From contig JAGKTU010000015.1 in the NCBI GenBank assembly GCA_021153265.1, positions 1-34,513 on the forward strand: a stretch of DNA of 34,513 nucleotides, written 5' to 3'. Positions 1 to 6,967 of this stretch are shown in pieces; position 1 is the first letter of the stretch, and every line of letters begins with the position of its first letter. This DNA comes from Clostridia bacterium. GTDB lineage: Bacteria > Bacillota > Clostridia > Oscillospirales > Oscillospiraceae. The notes under the pieces were generated by a model, which was given only the letters and a program-made list of their open reading frames with translations, did no database searches and was not told the origin of the DNA. Both the position numbers and the translations under genes were made by a program.

Positions 1-678
1 CAGGCCTACGCAGACTTCCACGACATGATGGACATCGCCGAGGGTATCCTCTCCGGCGCCGCCATGGAGATTCTGGGTACCTACGAAGTGGAGTGGATGG
101 GCGAGAAGATCGACCTGACCCCCGGCTGGCGCCGCCTGACCATGGTGGATGCCGTCAAGGAGTACGTTGGCATTGACTTCGGCGCCGTCACCGACGATGC
201 CGAGGCTGTGGCTCTGGCCAATTCTGTCGGCGTTGAACTGGCAGATGCCGCTGAGAAGACCTGGGGCAATGCCCTGTACGCAACCTTCGACCAGAAGGTT
301 GAGGAGCACCTGATCCAGCCCACCTTCATCACCATGTACCCTGTGGAGGTCAGCCCTCTGACCAAGCGCAGCCCTGCTGACCCCCGTCTGACCGAGCGTT
401 TCGAGCTGTTCGTCTGCCACTCCGAGCTGGCCAATGCCTACTCCGAGCTGAACGACCCCATCGACCAGCGCGGCCGTTTCATGAAGCAGGTTGAGCAGCG
501 CGAGCGCGGTGACGACGAGACCGAGATGCTGGACGAGGATTTCCTCAATGCCATGGAGTACGGCATGCCCCCCACGGGCGGCATGGGCATGGGCATCGAC
601 CGCTGCGTCATGATGCTCACCGGCACCGACACCATCCGCGAGGTCATCCTGTTCCCGACCATGAAGCCTCTGGACTGA
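1..678 (+). CDS. lysS: Lysine--tRNA ligase, class II, C-terminal part (5' end outside window)
   Basis: The frame is open from the first base of the window to TGA at 676-678, so only the last 225 residues are present. Class II LysRS charges tRNA-Lys with lysine in the cytoplasm. The visible part is the C-terminal half of the catalytic domain. The FELFVCHSELANAYSELNDP segment and the terminal class II motif 3, GMGMGIDRCVMMLTG, are diagnostic. The ending LFPTMKPLD is typical of bacterial LysS. A strong intrinsic terminator follows 24 bases after the stop, so the gene is separated from the polysaccharide genes downstream. The N-terminal OB-fold anticodon-binding domain and motifs 1 and 2 would lie upstream of the window. 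Confidence 0.96.
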   Translation, partial: QAYADFHDMMDIAEGILSGAAMEILGTYEVEWMGEKIDLTPGWRRLTMVDAVKEYVGIDFGAVTDDAEAVALANSVGVELADAAEKTWGNALYATFDQKVEEHLIQPTFITMYPVEVSPLTKRSPADPRLTERFELFVCHSELANAYSELNDPIDQRGRFMKQVEQRERGDDETEMLDEDFLNAMEYGMPPTGGMGMGIDRCVMMLTGTDTIREVILFPTMKPLD

Positions 679-702
679 TTGCATAACCGAGATATAATAA
701 GG

Positions 703-736
703 AAGGACTATGACGAAATCGTCATAGTCCTTTTTT
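703..736 (+). terminator. Intrinsic terminator of lysS
   Basis: Perfect inverted repeat AAGGACTATGACGA / TCGTCATAGTCCTT. It folds to a 13-bp stem with an AAAT loop, and the right arm runs into a six-T tract. It ends the lysS transcript. Confidence 0.95.
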
Positions 737-795
737 CGTGGGCAATATCATGCTGTCGCTGGCCTTTATTTCTATTTATTTGTGCAAAGCACAGG

Positions 796-824
796 TTGAA
801 ATGTGTGACGGCTTATGATATAAT
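796..824 (+). promoter_or_regulatory. Sigma-A promoter of glycopolymer locus A
   Basis: TTGAAA at 796-801, a 17-base spacer, then a perfect TATAAT at 819-824. Transcription should start near 831, giving a leader of about 55 bases to the ATG at 886. It is the only good promoter between the lysS terminator and the priming transferase, and no internal terminator is seen before 11075. Confidence 0.85.
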
Positions 825-885
825 CACATAAATATAAGAGAAGTATTGCTATTTGGTAGCAAAATACAGATCGAAGGTATTCGCC

Positions 886-2277
886 ATGAATCAGAGAGAA
901 CAATACAAAAAGTTGATCATGTTTTTGGCGTCGGCAGTATTGATGACGGGTCTGACGCTGATCTTCAGCTATGTCTGGTATCGGGACTATGTTTTCATCG
1001 ACATGCTGCTTTCCCCCTTTCATCGGGGCAGAAATTATACGGTTATCGCCCTGTATGTGGTGATGCTGTTCACTTTCTTCACGGTCTACGGCGGTTTTCA
1101 GGCCGGCAGTCAGCGGATTTTTGAGGCCATGACCTCCCAGTGTCTGGCGGTTGTGTGTACCAATGTGGTCACCTATCTGCAGCTTTGCATTTTGGGCAAC
1201 TGGCTCTTCCTGACCCACTTTGGCCCCATGGTGGTGGTTACGGTGGTGGATTTTGTCGTGCTGCTGATCTGGAGCCTCGGAACCCGCTGGGCATATACCA
1301 AGCTGTTCCCGCCCCGGCGTCTGCTGGTGGTCTACGGCAAGTACAGCCCCGAGGATCTGATCATGAAGATCGCCTCCCGGGAGGATAAGTACGCCATTCA
1401 GGAGGCCGTCCACTACGAAGTGGGCTTTGAGGGCATCGTGGAAAAGATCGATGAGTATGGCAATGTGATCCTTATGGATATCCCTGCCATTATCCGCAAT
1501 AAACTGCTCAAATACTGCTTTGAGAACAATATCCGCTGCTACAGCGTCCCCAAAATCTCCGACATCATGATCAAGAGCGCCAGCGAGATCCACCTGTTCG
1601 ACACCTCGCTGCTCCTGTCCCGGAATATGGGCCTGACCGTGGATCAGCGCCTGCTGAAACGGGCTCTGGACATTGTGCTGTCGCTGATTCTGATCGTTCT
1701 AACGGCCCCCATTATGCTCATCGTGGCGCTGCTGGTCAAGCTCTATGACGGCGGCCCGGTGTTCTTCAAGCAGGACCGTCTGACCCGGAACAAGAAGGTA
1801 TTCAAAGTCATCAAGTTCCGCAGCATGCGCGTGCAGAATGAAAATGCCGAGTATGTCATGACGCGCAAGAACGACGACCGCATTACCCCTGTGGGCAAGA
1901 TCCTGCGAAACATCCACTTCGACGAACTGCCCCAGCTTTTTAACATCCTCAAGGGCGATATGTCCTTTGTGGGTCCCCGGCCTGAGTGTCCCCACCTGGC
2001 GGAGGAATATAGGCAGATCGTGCCGGAGTTTGACTACCGGCTGAAGGTCAAGGCCGGTCTGACCGGTTTTGCACAGGTCTATGGCAAATATAATACCGCT
2101 CCCTATGACAAGCTGAAGCTGGACCTGACATACATCCAAAATTACTCTTTCTGGCTGGATCTGAAGCTGATTCTGCTTACCGTCAAGGTGCTGTTCCACA
2201 AGGAGAACACCGAGGGTATTGAGGCTTGGCAGAAGACTGCCGCAACAAAAGAAAATCTGGAAAAGATCGGAAAGTGA
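886..2277 (+). CDS. Polyprenyl-phosphate sugar-1-phosphate transferase (priming enzyme, locus A)
   Basis: First gene of locus A, 463 residues. It should transfer a sugar 1-phosphate from a UDP-sugar to undecaprenyl phosphate at the inner membrane face. About four hydrophobic segments lie in residues 9-135. A soluble CoA-binding-like region follows, then the bacterial sugar transferase domain from about residue 260, with a re-entrant hydrophobic helix, the GGPVFFKQDR and FKVIKFRSMR motifs, the acidic dyad D346-E347 in FDELPQ, GDMSFVGPRPE and KAGLTGFAQVYGKYN. The ATG at 886 has GAAGG eight bases upstream. An in-frame TTG at 853 would add 11 residues, but the ATG gives a length matching the paralogue at 20789. 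The sugar specificity cannot be read from sequence. Confidence 0.92.
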   Translation: MNQREQYKKLIMFLASAVLMTGLTLIFSYVWYRDYVFIDMLLSPFHRGRNYTVIALYVVMLFTFFTVYGGFQAGSQRIFEAMTSQCLAVVCTNVVTYLQLCILGNWLFLTHFGPMVVVTVVDFVVLLIWSLGTRWAYTKLFPPRRLLVVYGKYSPEDLIMKIASREDKYAIQEAVHYEVGFEGIVEKIDEYGNVILMDIPAIIRNKLLKYCFENNIRCYSVPKISDIMIKSASEIHLFDTSLLLSRNMGLTVDQRLLKRALDIVLSLILIVLTAPIMLIVALLVKLYDGGPVFFKQDRLTRNKKVFKVIKFRSMRVQNENAEYVMTRKNDDRITPVGKILRNIHFDELPQLFNILKGDMSFVGPRPECPHLAEEYRQIVPEFDYRLKVKAGLTGFAQVYGKYNTAPYDKLKLDLTYIQNYSFWLDLKLILLTVKVLFHKENTEGIEAWQKTAATKENLEKIGK

Positions 2278-2285
2278 GTATCCTT

Positions 2286-3035
2286 ATGAGTGAACCGCTG
2301 ATTTCTGTTGTAATTCCTGCATATAATTGCGCCGGTGTGATCGGCCGTGCCATCGATTCTGCTCTTGCGCAGAAGGTGGCGCTGGAGATTCTGGTGCTGG
2401 ACGACGGGTCTTCCGATGGTTTGGAAGCTGTCATGGCAGGTTACGAGGGAAATGAAGCGGTTCGCTTTGCGAAAAATGAAAAAAACTTAGGCGCTGCAGC
2501 CACCCGAAACCGGGGCGTAACCTTAGCCCGGGGCAAATATGTGGCGTTTTTGGATGCCGATGACTACTGGACGGAAGATAAACTTGTCCGGCAGCTTGCG
2601 CTGATAGAGCAGACCGGCTGTGTACTGTGCTGTACTGCCCGGGAACTGATGACCCCAGAGGGAGAACTCACCGGTAAGGTCATCCCTGTGAAGGAGAAGA
2701 TCTCCTATCGGGAACTGCTGAAGCATAATAGCATCAACTGCTCCTCCGTGCTCATCCTGACGGATGTAGCCCGGGAATTCCCCATGCACCACGATGACAG
2801 CCATGAGGACTATATCATGTGGCTGGAGGTTCTGCGCAAGTACGAAACTGCCTGCGGCATCAATGAGCCTATGCTCAAATACCGTCTCAGCAACTCCGGA
2901 AAGTCCGGCAACAAGCTCCATTCTGCAAAAATGACCTTCATGGTCTATCGCTACATGGGCTTCGGCGTGGTCAAATCCATGGTCTGCTTCTGCAGCTATG
3001 CCTTCCACGGCGTGAAAAAGTATTTCTTTCATTAA
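2286..3035 (+). CDS. GT2-family glycosyltransferase (TuaG-like)
   Basis: A 249-residue GT-A enzyme of family GT2, with ISVVIPAYN at the N-terminus, VLDDGSSD, the GAAATRNRG segment and a metal-binding FLDADDYW motif (D90, D92, D93). The C-terminal pattern HEDYIMWLEVLRK, then YRLS and a Lys/Asn-rich turn before the last helices, resembles TuaG-type teichuronic acid glycosyltransferases. It probably adds a sugar to the lipid-linked primer in the cytoplasm. The ATG at 2286 lies eight bases after the stop of the priming transferase, with GTGAG upstream. A longer in-frame start at 2226 would overlap the previous gene and is less likely. Donor and linkage are unknown. Confidence 0.88.
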   Translation: MSEPLISVVIPAYNCAGVIGRAIDSALAQKVALEILVLDDGSSDGLEAVMAGYEGNEAVRFAKNEKNLGAAATRNRGVTLARGKYVAFLDADDYWTEDKLVRQLALIEQTGCVLCCTARELMTPEGELTGKVIPVKEKISYRELLKHNSINCSSVLILTDVAREFPMHHDDSHEDYIMWLEVLRKYETACGINEPMLKYRLSNSGKSGNKLHSAKMTFMVYRYMGFGVVKSMVCFCSYAFHGVKKYFFH

Positions 3036-3052
3036 TGGGAGTAACTGATCAG

Positions 3053-3859
3053 ATGAAGCTTGAGCTCCTCATGTCCTGCATGCACCAGAACGACGATTCT
3101 CTGGTTCGCGCATCGAAGATCACCTCCGACGTGGTGGTGATCAACCAGTGCGACCGGGAAGATTACGCCGAATACCCAACCGAACATGGCATTGCCCGGA
3201 TGTTCTCCACAAAGCAGCGGGGGCTCACCAAGAGCCGTAACATGGCCATCGCGAAATCTAACGCCGATGTGTGCCTCCTGTGTGATGACGACGAGGTGTT
3301 CCAGCCGGACTACCACCGTCAGATCTTAAATGCCTACGAGGCGCTTCCGCAGGCGGATGTGATCATCTTCAAGATGGTAAACCGCCAGCCCTCCTTCCCG
3401 GATCAGATCATGCGCCTGCGCTTCCCAAAGACCATGAAGGTCAGCTCCTGGCAGATCTCCTTCCGCAAGGCATCTCTTGTGGCCAAGGGTGTGGCCTTTG
3501 ACGAACTGCTGGGTGCCGGCACGGGGAACGGCGCCGAAGAGGAACTGAAATTCCTGTGGGACTGCCAGAAGGCAGGACTGCAGATTTATTATGTACCCAC
3601 CCCCATTGCCAGCGTTGCCCAGACTGAATCCACATGGTTTGGCGGCTTCACGGAGCAGTTTTTCATCAACCGGGGCGCCACCACCCGCTATATCATGGGT
3701 CTGCCGCTGGCGGCGGTCTATGCCGTATACTACTGCCTGCGCAAAAAATCCATGTATAGCCACCAGATCACACCGGCCAATGCGTTAAAGGCCACCTTCC
3801 GGGGCATCCGGGAGAATAAGATCACCAAGCAAAGAGCTGAAGGAAAGGCAATCCAATGA
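3053..3859 (+). CDS. GT2-family glycosyltransferase
   Basis: A 268-residue predicted GT-A glycosyltransferase. The N-terminus (MKLELLMSCMHQND) is followed by a segment with GLTKSRNMAIAKS and the metal-binding CDDDEVF motif (D78-D80). The first half departs from the classic VVIPxYN pattern, so it belongs to a divergent GT2 subgroup seen in exopolysaccharide loci. The ATG at 3053 is preferred because GGGAG ends 11 bases upstream. An alternative ATG at 3035 overlaps the previous stop as TAATG and would add six residues. The stop overlaps the next start (ATGA at 3856), so the two are probably translationally coupled. The acceptor is unknown. Confidence 0.82.
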   Translation: MKLELLMSCMHQNDDSLVRASKITSDVVVINQCDREDYAEYPTEHGIARMFSTKQRGLTKSRNMAIAKSNADVCLLCDDDEVFQPDYHRQILNAYEALPQADVIIFKMVNRQPSFPDQIMRLRFPKTMKVSSWQISFRKASLVAKGVAFDELLGAGTGNGAEEELKFLWDCQKAGLQIYYVPTPIASVAQTESTWFGGFTEQFFINRGATTRYIMGLPLAAVYAVYYCLRKKSMYSHQITPANALKATFRGIRENKITKQRAEGKAIQ

Positions 3860-4890
3860 AGATACTGTCTTTTATCATTCCCTCCTATAATTCCGCCAAA
3901 TTTCTGGATAAGTGCATCCCTTCTTTTCTGAATGAAGCAGTGCTGGACAAGCTGGATATCATCATCGTCAACGATGGCTCCACCGACGAGACCCCGGTTG
4001 TTGCCCAGAAGTATTGCGATGCCCATCCCGATTCCATCCGCCTGATCAATCAGGAGAATAAGGGTCACGGCGGCGCACTGAACACCGGCTGCGCGGCGGC
4101 TGTGGGCAAGTACTTAAAAGTCATCGATGCCGACGACTGGGTGGAAACCCAGAATTTGCCCGAATTCGTGGCAAAGCTGGAAAAAAGCGATGCCGACGTG
4201 GTGCTGACCCACCACTATACCATCGATATCACCACCGGTGAGGTGAAAAAGTGGAAGAATTACCCGGAAAAGTTCGATATTTCTTACAATTTCGAACTGA
4301 TCATGGCCTCCTGGAAAAACTTCGAACGGAGCCTGACCTTCCACGGTATCACCTATAACACCGCGTTCTACCATAAAAACTGTATTGCCCTTTCTGAGCA
4401 TGTGTTCTTTGAGGATCATGAGTTTGCCACCATGCCTTGCTGCCACGCGGCATCCATCATGCCCATGGATCTGTTTATCTACGATTACCGCATCGGCGAT
4501 GTTGAGCAGAGCGTGTCCAACCAAAACCAGCTCAAGCGCATCAGCCATACGCAGACCGTTCTGGAGCGCTTCCTGAGCGAATATGCCTGCCTGGAACTGC
4601 CGGAAAACAGCGGCGGCCGGGAATACTTCTGCATGAAGGCCCAGGGACTGCTGCTGAGCTACCTCACCACCGCCATGCTGGTGGAACCGGACAAGAAAAA
4701 GGGCAGACTCCTGGCCGCACAGATGATGGCGCGTTTCCGCACCGCCATGCCCCGGGCTTATGAACTGGCAAAGAAGCAATACCTGGCCTACCGGGCCATG
4801 AACCGGCTGCATATCTCCAAACAGACCTTCGATCAGGTGCTGCACTCCCGGATTTATAGCAAGTTTAGACGCAAACACGACTTCTATTGA
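3856..4890 (+). CDS. GT2-family glycosyltransferase
   Basis: A 344-residue GT2 enzyme: LSFIIPSYNSAKFLDKCIPS, IIVNDGSTDET, then NKGHGGALNTG and VIDADDWV carrying the metal-binding D91, D93 and D94. The GHGGALNTG variant is common in teichoic-acid and capsule glycosyltransferases. A roughly 200-residue C-terminal region lacks obvious membrane spans and probably sets acceptor specificity. The start overlaps the previous stop by four bases. It is the third glycosyltransferase after the priming enzyme, so the lipid-linked primer likely receives several sugars before the main polymer is built. Confidence 0.88.
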   Translation: MKILSFIIPSYNSAKFLDKCIPSFLNEAVLDKLDIIIVNDGSTDETPVVAQKYCDAHPDSIRLINQENKGHGGALNTGCAAAVGKYLKVIDADDWVETQNLPEFVAKLEKSDADVVLTHHYTIDITTGEVKKWKNYPEKFDISYNFELIMASWKNFERSLTFHGITYNTAFYHKNCIALSEHVFFEDHEFATMPCCHAASIMPMDLFIYDYRIGDVEQSVSNQNQLKRISHTQTVLERFLSEYACLELPENSGGREYFCMKAQGLLLSYLTTAMLVEPDKKKGRLLAAQMMARFRTAMPRAYELAKKQYLAYRAMNRLHISKQTFDQVLHSRIYSKFRRKHDFY

Positions 4891-4897
4891 GGTGTTT

Positions 4898-5698
4898 ATG
4901 AGTTATTCGAGCAATCAACGCAGCAATTTCTGGAAAGAATTCTGGAAATATAAGGATCTGCTGAAACTGCTGGTCAGCAGAAATCTGAAGCTGAAATACC
5001 GCCGCAGTGTTCTGGGCTACGTCTGGAGCGTGCTGAACCCTCTGCTCACCATGGTGATCATGACGGTGGTTTTTTCCACCATGTTCAGCCGGAACATCGA
5101 GAATTTCCCGGTGTATCTGTTCTGCGGTCAGCTATTGTTCAACTTTATGAACCAGTCTACCCATCAGGCGATTTTTTCCATCACCAGCAACGCAGCGCTG
5201 CTGAAAAAAACCTATGTACCCAAGTACATTTTCGCCGTATCCAAGATCACCAGCGGCATGGTGGACCTGCTGTTCTCTCTGGGCGCGCTGGTCATCGTCA
5301 TGCTGGTCACCGGAGCCCCTTTCAGCTGGCACTGCCTGCTGTTCCCCGTTGTCATCGTGCAGCTCTACCTGTTCAGCTTGGGTATGGGACTGTTTATGGC
5401 GCAGGCCAATGTGTTTTTCCGGGACATTCAGTATATCTACAATGCCGTTACGACGGCGTGGATGTACCTGACCCCCATTTTCTATCCCGTGGAGATGCTG
5501 CCTGACTGGCTGCGCGGGATCGTCACCCATTTTAATCCCATGTACTTCTATGTGACCCAGTTCCGCGACATCGTCTACCACGGCCGCCTGCCCTCTTTCG
5601 ACCTGCTGCTGGCAGGTACGGCGACGGCACTGGGAATGCTGGCTGTTGGCTTCTGGTGCTTCCGCAAATCGGAAGATAAGTTCATTTTGTACATTTGA
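4898..5698 (+). CDS. ABC-2 polysaccharide/teichoic acid export permease (TagG/Wzm-like)
   Basis: A 266-residue ABC-2 transporter membrane subunit. The N-terminal amphipathic region is followed by KLKYRRSVLGYVWSVLNPLL, typical of TagG/Wzm/RfbA proteins, and then about six membrane spans. The loop near AQANVFFRDIQYIYNAV is another family hallmark. It should form the channel that flips the finished lipid-linked polymer across the membrane. The ATG at 4898 has GAGG five bases upstream. A GTG at 4892 would add two residues. The ATPase partner follows 15 bases later. Confidence 0.93.
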   Translation: MSYSSNQRSNFWKEFWKYKDLLKLLVSRNLKLKYRRSVLGYVWSVLNPLLTMVIMTVVFSTMFSRNIENFPVYLFCGQLLFNFMNQSTHQAIFSITSNAALLKKTYVPKYIFAVSKITSGMVDLLFSLGALVIVMLVTGAPFSWHCLLFPVVIVQLYLFSLGMGLFMAQANVFFRDIQYIYNAVTTAWMYLTPIFYPVEMLPDWLRGIVTHFNPMYFYVTQFRDIVYHGRLPSFDLLLAGTATALGMLAVGFWCFRKSEDKFILYI

Positions 5699-5713
5699 TT
5701 TAGGAGAATCATT

Positions 5714-6460
5714 ATGGATCAGAAACCCGTCATGATCGACGTAGATCATGTGACAATCCGATTCAATCTGTCCAATCAGAAAGTTGATAATATTAAGGAG
5801 TATTTCGTCAAGCTGGTGAAGCGGGAACTGATGTTCCAGGAGTTTCTGGCGGTGAACGATGTGAGCTTTCAGGTTCGCCAAGGTGAAGCCTGGGGCCTCA
5901 TCGGTACCAACGGCTCCGGAAAATCCACCATGCTCAAGACCATCAGCGGCATCCTGAAGCCCTATAAGGGCAGCGTCACCGTCAACGGCTCCGTGGCACC
6001 CCTCATCGAACTGGGTGCGGGTTTCGACCCGGAGCTTTCCGCCCGGGAGAACATCTTCCTCAATGGCTGTGTGCTGGGCCATTCGGAAAAGTTCATGCAG
6101 GAGCATTTTGACGAGATCGTGGACTTTGCCGAGATCCATAAATTTCTGGATTCACCCCTGAAGAACTATTCCTCCGGCATGCGAGCCCGTCTGGGCTTCT
6201 CCGTGGCTACTATGGTCAAGCCGGACATCCTCATTGTGGATGAAATTCTTTCTGTTGGTGACTATAAGTTCCGCAAGAAGTGCGAAGCGCGGATGAAGGA
6301 ACTGCTCAGCGGCGGTACGACGCTGCTCTACGTCTCCCACTCCATCGACGAGGTCAAGCGCCTGTGCGACCATGCGTTGTGGATCGATAAGGGCGTTGCC
6401 CGGATGCAGGGTGAAGCCAAGGCTGTCTGCGATGCCTATATGGAAGTCATGAAAAAGTGA
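5714..6460 (+). CDS. ABC polysaccharide/teichoic acid export ATPase (TagH/Wzt-like)
   Basis: A 248-residue nucleotide-binding subunit paired with the permease upstream. Walker A is GTNGSGKST at residues 64-72. The signature is YSSGMRARLGF, Walker B is ILIVDEILSVGD and the switch His lies in YVSHS. The GAGFDPELSARENIFLNG segment is specific to the polysaccharide-exporting subfamily. It ends soon after the ATPase core, so it lacks the C-terminal carbohydrate-binding domain of O9a-type Wzt and the long extension of Bacillus TagH. Terminal-group recognition by this subunit is therefore unlikely. TAGGAGA upstream gives a good ribosome site. Confidence 0.94.
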   Translation: MDQKPVMIDVDHVTIRFNLSNQKVDNIKEYFVKLVKRELMFQEFLAVNDVSFQVRQGEAWGLIGTNGSGKSTMLKTISGILKPYKGSVTVNGSVAPLIELGAGFDPELSARENIFLNGCVLGHSEKFMQEHFDEIVDFAEIHKFLDSPLKNYSSGMRARLGFSVATMVKPDILIVDEILSVGDYKFRKKCEARMKELLSGGTTLLYVSHSIDEVKRLCDHALWIDKGVARMQGEAKAVCDAYMEVMKK

Positions 6461-6543
6461 CCCGGGCATCCCTTTTAACCGAAAACAACCGGCAATCTTG
6501 CCGATCAAATGACTGAACAGAAAACAGATATAAGGAGATATAT

Positions 6544-6936
6544 ATGAAAAGAGTCATTACCTATGGCACTTTTGACCTGCTGCACTACGGACACATCAAT
6601 ATCCTCCGCAGAGCCAAAGCGCTGGGCGATTATCTGGTAGTGGTCCTTTCCACCGACGAATTCAACTGGAACGAAAAGCAGAAGAAATGCTATTTTACCT
6701 ATGAAGAGAGAAAGAATATTCTGGAAGCCATCCGCTATGTGGACCTTGTGATCCCGGAAGAGAGCTGGGATCAGAAAGTGCGGGATGTGCAGGAATACAA
6801 CATCGATACCTTCGTCATGGGCGATGACTGGACGGGTAAGTTCGATTTCCTGAAGGAATATTGCGAGGTCGTCTATCTGCCCAGAACCCCTGAGATTTCC
6901 ACTACCCAGATCAAGCAGGAACTGGGCAAGGCTTAA
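6544..6936 (+). CDS. tagD: Glycerol-3-phosphate cytidylyltransferase
   Basis: At 130 residues it is essentially the length of Bacillus TagD. It makes CDP-glycerol from CTP and sn-glycerol 3-phosphate. The nucleotidyltransferase fingerprint is complete: YGTFDLLHYGHINILRRAK with the HxGH pair H14 and H17, then the FTYEERKNILEAIRYVD helix region, and the C-terminal RTPEISTT motif near residues 114-121. TAAGGAGA precedes the ATG. Its product is the donor needed by the C-terminal half of the fusion protein encoded next, which ties the two genes together functionally. The 83-base gap before it holds only a weak hairpin and the ribosome site. Confidence 0.95.
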   Translation: MKRVITYGTFDLLHYGHINILRRAKALGDYLVVVLSTDEFNWNEKQKKCYFTYEERKNILEAIRYVDLVIPEESWDQKVRDVQEYNIDTFVMGDDWTGKFDFLKEYCEVVYLPRTPEISTTQIKQELGKA

Positions 6937-6967
6937 GCTGAAAAAAGAGATATAGGAGAAACAGAAC

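Noticed and set aside
6461..6543. A terminator or promoter between the exporter ATPase and tagD
   Set aside because: The only structure is a short CGGCA/TGCCG stem at about 6490-6503 with no T tract, and there is no convincing -35/-10 pair. The gap is treated as intra-operon.
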